Shown: positions 42,714 to 50,906 of the stretch, in pieces
Layout of the letters: each line of letters opens with the position of its first letter
Numbering within the stretch: position 1 is the stretch's first letter
Assembly (NCBI GenBank): GCA_963736685.1
Contig: CAVTPZ010000015.1
Span: 1-64,000 of the forward strand
Length of the DNA: 64,000 bases
Direction of reading: 5' to 3'
Origin: DASUPK01 sp963736685
Lineage (GTDB): Bacteria > Actinomycetota > Thermoleophilia > Solirubrobacterales > 70-9
Notes under the pieces: model-generated
Seen by the model: the letters and a program-made list of their open reading frames with translations, nothing else
Told to the model about the DNA's origin: nothing
Databases searched by the model: none
Program-made: the position numbers and the translations under genes

Positions 42714-44606
42714 ATGTACCGACGCACACCCGAATCGGAGCCCGAGCGGCGAACGTCGCCGCTGGCCCTGCGGATCTCCATCCTGACCGGCCTCGCTGTG
42801 GCGATCTTCGCCGTGCTCTTCCTGCGCCTCTGGTACGTCCAGATCCTCTCCGGCGACAAGTATCGGACGCAGGCAAACGACAACCGGATCCGCGAGGTCC
42901 GGGTCCAGGCGCCGCGCGGCGACATCCTCGACCGCAACGGGAAGGTGATGGTCGCGAACCGGACCGAGCTCGCCGTCGAGGTGAGCCCCGAGGATCTTCC
43001 CGATCCCGGTCCAACCCGCTCGCGGGAGATGCACCAGCTCGCGATGGTCACGGGCATGACTCGCGTCGAGCTCCACAAGGCGCTGCAGAACCCGGAGCGT
43101 GCCGCGCCCGGAGGCCCCGTGGTGGTCAAGAAGGGCCTGGGGGTCGACAAGGTCTATTACCTGCGCGAGAACCAGTCGAGCTTCCCGGGAGTCAGCGTCC
43201 AGCGGGTCTTCGCGCGGGAGTACAAGGACGGCGACGTCGGCGCCCACCTGTTCGGCAACGTCGGCGAGGTGACGGCCGAGCAGCTCAAGGAGCCCCGCTA
43301 CGCAGGTCTCTCCCAGGGGGACACGGTCGGCCAGTCGGGGATCGAGTACGAGTACGACCGGTTCCTGCGCGGCAAGGCCGGAACCGATCGCGTCCAGGTC
43401 GACGCGCTCGGCCGCCCGACCGCGCAGCTGAGCGGCCGACCGGCACAGGCGGGGGACGACGTCCGGCTGACGGTCGACGAGGGCCTGCAGAACTACGGCG
43501 AGAGCGCGCTCGATTCATTCGGCCTCCCCGGGGCGTTCGTCGCCATGAACGTGCACAGCGGGGATGTCCTGGCGATGGGATCGGCGCCGACCTTCGACCC
43601 GTCGATCTTCACCCACCCGATCACCCAGAGCCAGTACCACGCGCTCACCTCCAGGAAGACCGACGCCCCCCTCGCGAACCGGGCGATCCAGGGTCTCTAT
43701 CCGACGGGCTCCACCTTCAAGCCGATCACCGCGACGGCCGCGCTCCAGGACCACCTGATCTCGCCGAACACGATCTTCAACGACACCGGCTCGCTCAGGA
43801 TCGACAACAACCAGGTCCTGCACAACGCAGGACATGCGATCAACGGGCCGGTCGACATGAGCGATGCGCTCAAGGTCTCCTCGGACATCTACTTCTACAA
43901 CCTGGGCATGAAGGCCAAGGCCTCCAAGGGCGGCGGCATGATCCAGGACTGGGCGCGGAATTACGGCCTGGGGGAGAAGACCGGGATCGATCTGCCGGCG
44001 GAGGTCGACGGGCTGATCCCGGACCCGGCCTGGCGCAACCGCCTCTACCACGAGCACCTCACCGACCGCCCCTGGACGGTCGGCGACAACATCAACCTCG
44101 CCGTCGGCCAGGGCGACCTGGAGGCCGACCCGCTGCAGATGGCGGTCGCCTACGCGGCGCTCGGCAACGGAGGGACGGTCGTGACGCCGCACCTCGGCGA
44201 TGACGTGGAGAGCAGCACCGGCCGGGTGATCGAGGAGATCCGTCCCGGAGCGAGGCGCCACCTGGACATCTCGCCGACGACCAGGGACACGATCATGTCC
44301 GGGCTGACCCGTGCCGCGATGGAGCCGGGCGGAACCTCCTATCCGGTCTTCGGGCATTTCCCCTTCGAGGTCGCCGGGAAGACCGGAACCGCGCAGCGCC
44401 CGAACCAGCCCGATCAGTCCTGGTACATCGTCCTGGCGCCGGCCAAGAACCCGCAGATCGTGGTCGCGGTCACGCTCGAACGCGGAGGGTTCGGCGCCGA
44501 CACGGCCGCCCCCGTCGCCGCCCGCATCCTCGAGCACTACTTCAACCTGCCGATCACCCCGTCCGCCAGCTCGAGCACGGCCGGGCAGGGCGGCACGCAC
44601 GAGTGA
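42714..44606 (+). CDS. mrdA: Penicillin-binding protein 2, copy 2
   Basis: The intact class B transpeptidase of the cluster, 630 residues. Transmembrane helix at about 22-42 (ISILTGLAVAIFAVLFLRLW), APRGDILDRNGKVMVANRTE, then the transpeptidase with PTGSTFKPITATAALQDH (catalytic Ser-x-x-Lys), SSDIYFYNLGMKAK and VAGKTGTAQRPNQPDQSW (K-T-G). An alternative GTG start lies one codon upstream. It is very similar to copy 1 across its whole length, so the pair arose by duplication. The C-terminal tail (ITPSASSSTAGQGGTHE) is low complexity. Confidence 0.95.
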   Translation: MYRRTPESEPERRTSPLALRISILTGLAVAIFAVLFLRLWYVQILSGDKYRTQANDNRIREVRVQAPRGDILDRNGKVMVANRTELAVEVSPEDLPDPGPTRSREMHQLAMVTGMTRVELHKALQNPERAAPGGPVVVKKGLGVDKVYYLRENQSSFPGVSVQRVFAREYKDGDVGAHLFGNVGEVTAEQLKEPRYAGLSQGDTVGQSGIEYEYDRFLRGKAGTDRVQVDALGRPTAQLSGRPAQAGDDVRLTVDEGLQNYGESALDSFGLPGAFVAMNVHSGDVLAMGSAPTFDPSIFTHPITQSQYHALTSRKTDAPLANRAIQGLYPTGSTFKPITATAALQDHLISPNTIFNDTGSLRIDNNQVLHNAGHAINGPVDMSDALKVSSDIYFYNLGMKAKASKGGGMIQDWARNYGLGEKTGIDLPAEVDGLIPDPAWRNRLYHEHLTDRPWTVGDNINLAVGQGDLEADPLQMAVAYAALGNGGTVVTPHLGDDVESSTGRVIEEIRPGARRHLDISPTTRDTIMSGLTRAAMEPGGTSYPVFGHFPFEVAGKTGTAQRPNQPDQSWYIVLAPAKNPQIVVAVTLERGGFGADTAAPVAARILEHYFNLPITPSASSSTAGQGGTHE

Positions 44607-44673
44607 TGCCGGCACGATCCCCACTGGCGTCTACCCTGAAGGTGAGCCCCGGTTCGTTCGGGGCCGCATAGCT

Positions 44674-45876
44674 ATGGAAGCAGCACCCCTGACGCTCAGA
44701 CCCACGCGCGCTCGCCTCGGCGAGCGCTTCGGCATCGCCCACTTCGACGGTGTCCTGTTCGGTGCTGCCGTAGCGCTGATCGCGTTCAGTTGCTTTACCC
44801 TCGCGGTCGCGACGCCCAACGACGTGCCTGGCCAGCCGCTCTTCTTCGCCATGCGGCAGGCGATCTATGCACTGATCGGTATCGCCCTCATGTTCGCCGT
44901 AGCCAAGATCGACTACTCGCGCTTCCGCGAGATCCGCGTCGGCGTCTACTCGCTGATGATCGGCTCGATCTGCCTCGTGCTGCTGTTCGGGGCCGCGGCG
45001 CGAGGCTCTCGCCGCTGGATCGAGCTCCCCTACTTCCGGTTTCAGCCCTCCGAGCTGGCCAAGCTCCTGCTCATCGTCGCCCTAGCGGCGTTCGTGATCG
45101 AGCGCACCCGCCGCGGCACCCCCGCGCGCCAGACCCTCCGCATCCTGGCGCTGGGCCTCGCCCCGGCGGGACTCGTCTTCCTACAACCAGACCTCGGCAC
45201 GGGAATCGTGCTCGTGGTCATCACACTCACCATTCTTTTCCTCGCCGGGGTTCCGTGGTCGCAGTTCGCGATCATCGGTGGCGTTGCGGCATTCGCCGTG
45301 AGCTTCGTCCTCGTCATTGCCCCGGCCACCGGCCTGCCCAGCCCGCTTCACGGCTACCAGCAGGACCGGTTGACTGCATTTCTGCATCCCAGCAACGACC
45401 CAAGCGACGCGAGCTACCAGGTCAACCAGAGCGTTACTGCCATCGGGTCCGGCGAGAAGACCGGACGCGGAGACAGCTCGACTCAGACCAAGCTCCTGTT
45501 CCTTCCCGAGCGGCACACGGACTTCGTGTTCGCCGTGATCGGGGAGCGCTTCGGCTTCCTGGGAGCCGCATTCGTACTGTCCCTATACGCCCTGCTCATC
45601 TGGAGAATGCTGCGCATTCCGACGCTCTCCAAGAACTTGTACGGGACCCTGATCGCCGGCGGCATCGCCGCCATGCTCATGTTCCAGATCCTTGTGAACG
45701 TGGGCATGACCCTCGGTGTCATGCCGGTAACGGGCATCACCCTTCCCCTGATGTCATACGGGGGATCCTCGGTGCTTGCCACCTTCCTGGCGATCGGGCT
45801 CCTACAGAGCATCCACGCACAAGCGCGGCTCAGCTCCGGCGCACGTAGCAGGGCGCCTATCCCACTGTTGCGCTGA
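44674..45876 (+). CDS. rodA: RodA-family (SEDS) peptidoglycan glycosyltransferase, copy 2
   Basis: A 400-residue SEDS polymerase. Motifs match copy 1 almost word for word: PYFRFQPSELAKLLLIVALA, FLQPDLGTGIVLVVITLTIL, HGYQQDRLTAFLHPSNDPSD, LPERHTDFVFAVIGERFGFL, TGITLPLMSYGGSSVLATFL. Start at the ATG at 44674, homologous to copy 1's MEAAKPSLT opening. A short hairpin (GCCCCG / CGGGGC, 44646-44664) lies just upstream. Its codon choice is visibly less GC-biased at third positions than copy 1 (e.g. TGC TTT ACC, GCA TTC GCC), suggesting a different history or relaxed selection. The C-terminal extension SSGARSRAPIPLLR is unique to this copy. Confidence 0.94.
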   Translation: MEAAPLTLRPTRARLGERFGIAHFDGVLFGAAVALIAFSCFTLAVATPNDVPGQPLFFAMRQAIYALIGIALMFAVAKIDYSRFREIRVGVYSLMIGSICLVLLFGAAARGSRRWIELPYFRFQPSELAKLLLIVALAAFVIERTRRGTPARQTLRILALGLAPAGLVFLQPDLGTGIVLVVITLTILFLAGVPWSQFAIIGGVAAFAVSFVLVIAPATGLPSPLHGYQQDRLTAFLHPSNDPSDASYQVNQSVTAIGSGEKTGRGDSSTQTKLLFLPERHTDFVFAVIGERFGFLGAAFVLSLYALLIWRMLRIPTLSKNLYGTLIAGGIAAMLMFQILVNVGMTLGVMPVTGITLPLMSYGGSSVLATFLAIGLLQSIHAQARLSSGARSRAPIPLLR

Positions 45877-45976
45877 GCCAGCTAGAGCACACCCACACCG
45901 ACACCCCTGTACCCGGATCCGCCCACGGCGGTCCCGGTTACCTGTGGGCTGTGCTGCTCGCGCAGAAAGGAACACC

Positions 45977-47854
45977 ATGAAGAAGAACATCCTCGTCAGC
46001 GTCGACCGCGGAGAGACCCGCGTCGCCGTGCTCGAGGCGAAGGGAAGCCCCAAGGAGGGCAAGCGCCCCAAGAAGGCTTCCCCAACCAATGAATGGAAGG
46101 TCGCAGAGCTCTACGTCGAGCGTCGCGGCCGCCGCTCGATCGTCGGCAACGTCTACAAGGGCAAGGTCGACAACGTCCTGCCCGGGATGGAGGCGGCGTT
46201 CGTCGACATCGGCCTGGAGCGAAACGGCTTCCTCCACGTCGACGAGATCGTCCTCCCCGACGGCAAGGCCGTCCCCAAGCGGGGTCGCGGCCGCGGCCGC
46301 CGCATCGACGAGCTGATCAAGCCCGGCCAGGAGATCATCGTCCAGGTCGTCAAGGACCCGCTGAAGACCAAGGGAGCCCGCCTCTCCATGCAGCTCTCGA
46401 TCGCCGGCCGTTATCTCGTCTACATGCCTCAGGGCGGCGGCATCGGCGTCTCCAAGCGCCTCCCCGACGGCGAGCGGACACGCCTTCGCAAGCTGATCGA
46501 CAAGGTGGATATCGGCAAGGGCGGCGCGATCGTCCGCACCGCCGCCCAGGGCGCCAAGAAGGAGGACTTCGTCCGCGAGATCTCCTATCTGCACCGGCTC
46601 AACGAGGTCGTGCAGGAGCGGGCCGCCAAGTCCGAGGTCGGCCAGATGGTCTTCCAGGAGGCCGACCTGTCGATTCGCGTCGTCCGCGACGTGCTCGTCG
46701 AGGAGTTCGAGGGCGCGATCATCGACGACCCCAAGCAGCACGACCGGGTCACCAAGTTCCTGCAGCGGACCGCGCCGGAGCTCGCCGAGCGGGTGGAGCT
46801 GTACGAGGGCAAGCCGCCGCTGCTGGAGAAGTGGGACGTCGAGAAGGCCTTCGACTCGGTGCTCTCACGCCGCGTCGACCTCCCCTCGGGCGGCTACCTC
46901 ATGATCGACTACGCCGAGGCGCTGACCGTGATCGACATCAACACGGGCAGCTTCACCGGCAAGGGCAAGGGCCGGCTCGAGGACACGATCACCAAGGTGA
47001 ACGTCGAGGCCGCCGAGGAGGTCGTGCGCCAGCTGCGAATGCGCGACATCGGTGGGATCATCGTCATCGACTTCATCGACATGGCGCGGGCGCGCAACCG
47101 CGACCAGGTCCTGAAGACGCTGAGGACCGCGCTCGACGAGGACCGGACCAAGACCTACGTGGTCGAGGTGTCGCCACTCGGCCTGGTCGAGATGACCAGG
47201 CAGAACGTCACCGACGGGGTGCGCGAGATCCTCACCAAGCGCTGTCCGACCTGCGACGGCGAGGGCGTGGTCAACTCCGAGGAGACGGTCGCGATCACCA
47301 TCGTGCGCAAGCTCGGCGAGCTGGTCGAGGAGCAGCCCGAGCCCGAGGCCTACCTGATCCGGGTCAACCCCCGGGTCGCTGCGGCGCTGCTCTCTGCGGA
47401 TTCCGGCCTCACGGATCTCGAGGAGGAGACGGGCAAGCGGTTCCACTTCGAGGGTGGCGACGCGCTGCCGCTCGACACGTTCCACGTGGTCGAGACCGGT
47501 GGCCGCGAGGAGATCGAGCAGCGGGCGCTGCCCTTCCAGGTCGGCGAGGAGGTGCTCGTCTCGATTGAGGAGCCCCACATGTACAACGTGGATGACGCGG
47601 TGGCACGCGTGGACTCCTACATCGTCAGCGTCACCGGAGCTGGCCCCCATGTCGGCGAGCAACGGATGGTCCGGATCGAGAGCGTCGGGCGCTCCGCCGC
47701 GACTGCCGCACTGCTCGATTCCGACGGCAACGTCGTGCAACCGGGGACCAATGGAGATGGCGGCGAGAAGCTAGAATCCTCGACCTCCAGCGGGCGCCGC
47801 CGTCGCGGCAGTAGAGGCGGCAGGCGACGGTCCCGCGCCGGCAGCAAGGACTAG
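45977..47854 (+). CDS. rng: Ribonuclease E/G
   Basis: An endoribonuclease of 625 residues involved in rRNA processing and mRNA decay. An S1-like domain (ELYVERRGRRSIVGNVYKGK, VDNVLPGMEAAFVDIGLERN) carries a charged insertion before it. The catalytic DNase-I-like part has DINTGSFTGKGKGRLEDTIT and GGIIVIDFIDM with the Mg-binding aspartates. The zinc-link is CPTCDGEG. The C-terminal tail is Arg/Ser/Gly-rich (GRRRRGSRGGRRRSRAGSKD), probably RNA-binding. AAAGGA precedes the ATG. rng-rplU-rpmA is a standard operon. Confidence 0.96.
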   Translation: MKKNILVSVDRGETRVAVLEAKGSPKEGKRPKKASPTNEWKVAELYVERRGRRSIVGNVYKGKVDNVLPGMEAAFVDIGLERNGFLHVDEIVLPDGKAVPKRGRGRGRRIDELIKPGQEIIVQVVKDPLKTKGARLSMQLSIAGRYLVYMPQGGGIGVSKRLPDGERTRLRKLIDKVDIGKGGAIVRTAAQGAKKEDFVREISYLHRLNEVVQERAAKSEVGQMVFQEADLSIRVVRDVLVEEFEGAIIDDPKQHDRVTKFLQRTAPELAERVELYEGKPPLLEKWDVEKAFDSVLSRRVDLPSGGYLMIDYAEALTVIDINTGSFTGKGKGRLEDTITKVNVEAAEEVVRQLRMRDIGGIIVIDFIDMARARNRDQVLKTLRTALDEDRTKTYVVEVSPLGLVEMTRQNVTDGVREILTKRCPTCDGEGVVNSEETVAITIVRKLGELVEEQPEPEAYLIRVNPRVAAALLSADSGLTDLEEETGKRFHFEGGDALPLDTFHVVETGGREEIEQRALPFQVGEEVLVSIEEPHMYNVDDAVARVDSYIVSVTGAGPHVGEQRMVRIESVGRSAATAALLDSDGNVVQPGTNGDGGEKLESSTSSGRRRRGSRGGRRRSRAGSKD

Positions 47855-47872
47855 GAACGAGAGCAATTGACC

Positions 47873-48259
47873 ATGGCCAGCTACGCAGTCATCGAGACAG
47901 GCGGAAAGCAGTACCGCGTCGAGAAGGGCTCGACCCTCCTCGTCGATCGCCTGACCGCGAAAGAGGGCGACAAGGTCGACCTGCGGCCGGTCGCCTTTCG
48001 CGACAAGGAGATGGTGCTCGGCAAGGACCTCGAGAAGGTCAAGGTCGAGGCCAAGGTCGCTGGACACGAGCGCGGGCCCAAGATCCGGATCTTCAAGTAC
48101 CGGGCGAAGAAGGGCTACCGGAAGCGCGCCGGGCATCGTTCCGAGCTGACCCGCCTGGAGATCACCGACGTGAAGATGCTGACCAGAAAGCCCGCCGCCA
48201 GCAAACCCGCGGCGGCGAAGACCGAAGCCAAGAAGGAGGAAGCCGCAGATGGCTCATAA
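47873..48259 (+). CDS. rplU: 50S ribosomal protein L21 (bL21) with Lys/Ala tail
   Basis: The core (residues 1-103) matches bL21: SYAVIETGGKQYRVEKGSTL, GKDLEKVKVEAKVAGHERGP, KIRIFKYRAKKGYRKRAGHR. The last 25 residues are a Lys/Ala/Glu-rich extension (KPAASKPAAAKTEAKKEEAA) not in the E. coli protein. It overlaps rpmA by 11 bases, ensuring equal synthesis. Confidence 0.97.
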   Translation: MASYAVIETGGKQYRVEKGSTLLVDRLTAKEGDKVDLRPVAFRDKEMVLGKDLEKVKVEAKVAGHERGPKIRIFKYRAKKGYRKRAGHRSELTRLEITDVKMLTRKPAASKPAAAKTEAKKEEAADGS

Positions 48260-48503
48260 GAAGGGACTCGGATCGAGCCGGAACGGCCGCGACTCCAACC
48301 CCAAGTACCTCGGCGTCAAGGTTTTCGCCGGCCAGTCGGTGAACGGCGGGGAGATCATCGTGCGCCAGCGCGGTACCCGCTTCCGCCCTGGCGACGGGGT
48401 CGGCATCGGCCGCGACCACTCGATCTTTGCGACCCGCCCCGGCGTCGTGCAGTTCAGCACCGGCCGCCGCGGCCGAACGATCTCGGTCATCGAGGGCGAG
48501 TAG
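48249..48503 (+). CDS. rpmA: 50S ribosomal protein L27 (bL27)
   Basis: An 84-residue ribosomal protein whose N-terminal tail reaches the peptidyl transferase centre. The signature GGEIIVRQRGTRFRPGDGVG and the start MAHKKGLGSSRNGRDSNPKY are standard. No cleavable leader is present (as in Staphylococcus), so the mature end starts directly at AHKKG. Confidence 0.98.
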   Translation: MAHKKGLGSSRNGRDSNPKYLGVKVFAGQSVNGGEIIVRQRGTRFRPGDGVGIGRDHSIFATRPGVVQFSTGRRGRTISVIEGE

Positions 48504-48570
48504 CTCGTTTCCCTCGGGGAAGGCCGGGTAACGGCAAGGCTCACGTTCTCGACCAGAGGAGGTGGGCCAA

Positions 48571-48864
48571 ATGCTCACGATCACACCCGAGGCCTCGCAG
48601 GCAATCCGCGGGATCCTCGCCGCATCTGACGCGCCCGACGGTTCGATGTTCCGGATCAGCCCGCAGGAACAGGACGGATTGGGGCCCGGTCCCAGCCTGG
48701 CGGTCGCGGTCACGGATGCCCCGGCGCCCGATGACCAGATCGTTCAGGGCGAGCAGGTCGCGGTCTGCGTCGAGCCGAGCGCCGCGGTGATGCTGGAGGA
48801 CAAGGAGCTCGACGTCACCGTCGTGGGCGAGCAGGTCAGCTTCAGCGTGGGCGATCCGGCCTAA
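48571..48864 (+). CDS. HesB/IscA-like fold protein lacking the cluster cysteines (97 aa)
   Basis: MLTITPEASQAIRGILAA, MFRISPQEQDG and VCVEPSAAVMLEDKELDV follow the A-type iron-sulfur carrier fold, but the three conserved cysteines are absent; the only Cys is in VAVCVEP. So it probably does not carry a cluster and may be a structural or regulatory relative. Start at the ATG with AGGAGG 8 bases before it; a GTG at 48562 would add three residues. Position between rpmA and obgE is an insertion relative to the usual operon. Confidence 0.75.
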   Translation: MLTITPEASQAIRGILAASDAPDGSMFRISPQEQDGLGPGPSLAVAVTDAPAPDDQIVQGEQVAVCVEPSAAVMLEDKELDVTVVGEQVSFSVGDPA

Positions 48865-48905
48865 TCCGCTCGATTTGCGCCGCGGGCGCGTGTTAGGTTG
48901 GCGCC

Positions 48906-50870
48906 GTGTTGCGCCGACCTGGAAGGTTGGCGGCGCTCCTCGTCCTCACCGCGTCCGCCTCGCTCGTGCTCACGGCAACCGCCGGGGCTGCGGCCTCGCA
49001 AGAGGCGCAGCAGCTTGTGGCGGCCTACGCGCCGCACCTGATGCTCCGCGAGCAGACGGCGGACGACAACTGCAACACGAGGGAGGAGCAGTACAACCCG
49101 CCGACCACGGTGGACGTCGTGCTCGGGAACCCCGCGGTGAAGCTGGTCCACTACGTCGGGGGGAAGGACGTTCCCGTCAAGCGGGGTCCGACCGCTGCGG
49201 ACATCGCGCGGCTCGGCGACGACTACTACCTCGACCTTCCCGGCGATCCGCTCAGCATCAAGTGCCCCGCCCGCGGCAGCTACGCGAAGGACTTTCAGGC
49301 TCTCAGGAATGACGGCGAGGCGCCCGCGGTCACCTATGCCCATATCGCTACCGAGCCCGGCTTCACGGGGCTCGTGGTCCAGTACTGGTTCTTCTACTAC
49401 TTCAACCAGTTCAACGACGTTCATGAAGGCGACTGGGAGGGGATGCAGATCTCCTTCGACGCCGACACGCCCGCCGAGGCGCTCGCGCAGGGGCCTTCCC
49501 AGATCGCTCTCTTTCAGCACGCCGGGGGTGAGCGCGCCGATTGGGGCGACGCCAAGGTCCAGAAGGACGGGACACACCCAATCGTCTACCCGGCCGCGGG
49601 TTCTCACGCCACCTTCTACGACAACGCGATCTACATCCAGAACGGCTCGAATGGCTCGGGCGTCGGTTGCGACGACACCCAGGAGCCGAACATCCGCTCC
49701 GATCCGCAGCCCGTGATCATCCCGACGGCCGCTGCTCCGGGCAGCCAGTTCCAGTGGCTCGGCTTCCTCGGCCACTGGGGCCAGCGGGAGAAGGGTTTCA
49801 ACAACGGGCCGCAGGGGCCGACCACCAAGAAGCAGTGGCTTCGGCCCTTCACCTGGATGGACGGGATCCGTCAGGACTCCCCGCGGCTGCCGGGCGGAGC
49901 GGTCCTCGGCCCGGCCGCCAGCACAGCATTCTGTGGGGCGATCGAGGGCATCTCCGAGTTCATCAACCTGGAGGCCAAGTCCACCATCGGGGCGATCGGC
50001 CTCGGGCTCGCCCTGCTTCTCCTGATCGTCGTGCCGCCGATGTTCACGCGCTGGCGCCCGGTGGACATCTCGACGCTCCGGCATGAGTGGACCGTCGGCC
50101 AGCTTCTCCGCGGCGCCCGGCAGCTCTACGGCCGGTATTGGCGCACGATGCTCGCGATCGCCCTGAGCGGATTCGTGATCCTGGCGGCCATCCAGGGTGC
50201 GCAGTACGTCTTCACGCAGCTCGCCGGCAGCGGCGACATCCGGATCCATCCGTTCGGCCTGACGCTCGAGTTCAACGGCTCGTTCGGGAATCTCGCGTAC
50301 CCGATCGGCTCCGCGCTCGTCTCTGGAGCGGTCGTCGCCTTCGTCCATCGGCGGGAGCAGGGGAAGAAAACGGGGGTCCGGGAGGACTACCGGGAGATCT
50401 GGGGCAAGCTCTGGCGCGTCGTCGGCGCCCAGCTGCTCGTCTACCTGTTCCTGGGCCTGATGATCATCACCGTCATCGGAATCCCGTTCGCGGCGTACTT
50501 CTACGTCGCCTGGCAGTTCGTGCAGCAGGAGATCCTGTTCGAAGACCGCTCGATCAGGGGGTCACTCCGCGGCAGCCACGCCCGGGTCCGTGGCCACTGG
50601 CTGCGGACGCTTGTGGTCACCGCGATCCTCGCGGTGATCGCGGTCGTGATCGGCCCGGTGCTCGGCTTCTTCTTGATCTTCCTCAACCTCTCGGCCGTGC
50701 TCGTCAACCTGATCGGGTCGGTCATCTTCGCGCTGGTACTGCCTTACGTAGCGTTGGGACGAACCCTGCTCTACCTGGACCTCTGCTCGCGGGAGGAGGC
50801 TGAGGAAGCCGCCGGGCTCGAACGGCGGCACTGGTTCTCGCGGGCGCGGCCCGTCGCCCAGACCGGCTAG
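48906..50870 (+). CDS. Membrane protein with extracellular Vps62-like domain (654 aa)
   Basis: A signal peptide or anchor (LRRPGRLAALLVLTASASLV, cleavage near AGAAASQ) precedes an extracellular Vps62-type domain (about 35-320) with YAPHLMLREQT, YFFN-style aromatic runs, the HEGDWEGMQISF motif and PAAGSHATFYDNAIYIQNGS. From about 350 the protein changes into a membrane domain with around seven helices (GLGLALLLLIVVPPMF, FLGLMIITVIGIPFAAYFYV, IGPVLGFFLIFLNLSAVLVN), similar to DUF-type multi-pass proteins with a cytoplasmic tail ending HWFSRARPVAQTG. Vps62 in yeast is a secreted protein of unclear role; the fusion to a membrane half is unusual. It sits within the rplU-obgE block. Confidence 0.75.
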   Translation: MLRRPGRLAALLVLTASASLVLTATAGAAASQEAQQLVAAYAPHLMLREQTADDNCNTREEQYNPPTTVDVVLGNPAVKLVHYVGGKDVPVKRGPTAADIARLGDDYYLDLPGDPLSIKCPARGSYAKDFQALRNDGEAPAVTYAHIATEPGFTGLVVQYWFFYYFNQFNDVHEGDWEGMQISFDADTPAEALAQGPSQIALFQHAGGERADWGDAKVQKDGTHPIVYPAAGSHATFYDNAIYIQNGSNGSGVGCDDTQEPNIRSDPQPVIIPTAAAPGSQFQWLGFLGHWGQREKGFNNGPQGPTTKKQWLRPFTWMDGIRQDSPRLPGGAVLGPAASTAFCGAIEGISEFINLEAKSTIGAIGLGLALLLLIVVPPMFTRWRPVDISTLRHEWTVGQLLRGARQLYGRYWRTMLAIALSGFVILAAIQGAQYVFTQLAGSGDIRIHPFGLTLEFNGSFGNLAYPIGSALVSGAVVAFVHRREQGKKTGVREDYREIWGKLWRVVGAQLLVYLFLGLMIITVIGIPFAAYFYVAWQFVQQEILFEDRSIRGSLRGSHARVRGHWLRTLVVTAILAVIAVVIGPVLGFFLIFLNLSAVLVNLIGSVIFALVLPYVALGRTLLYLDLCSREEAEEAAGLERRHWFSRARPVAQTG

Positions 50871-50906
50871 GGCTTGCGGACAGCTCCATCCGGCTACCTT
50901 CGCGCC

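Noticed and set aside
44646..44664. GCCCCG/CGGGGC hairpin before rodA copy 2 as a terminator
   Set aside because: Only six pairs, no T tract, and it lies within a cotranscribed cluster; too weak to call alone.
45938..47740. Two long reverse frames over rng
   Set aside because: Shadow of RNase E/G; composition typical of antisense.
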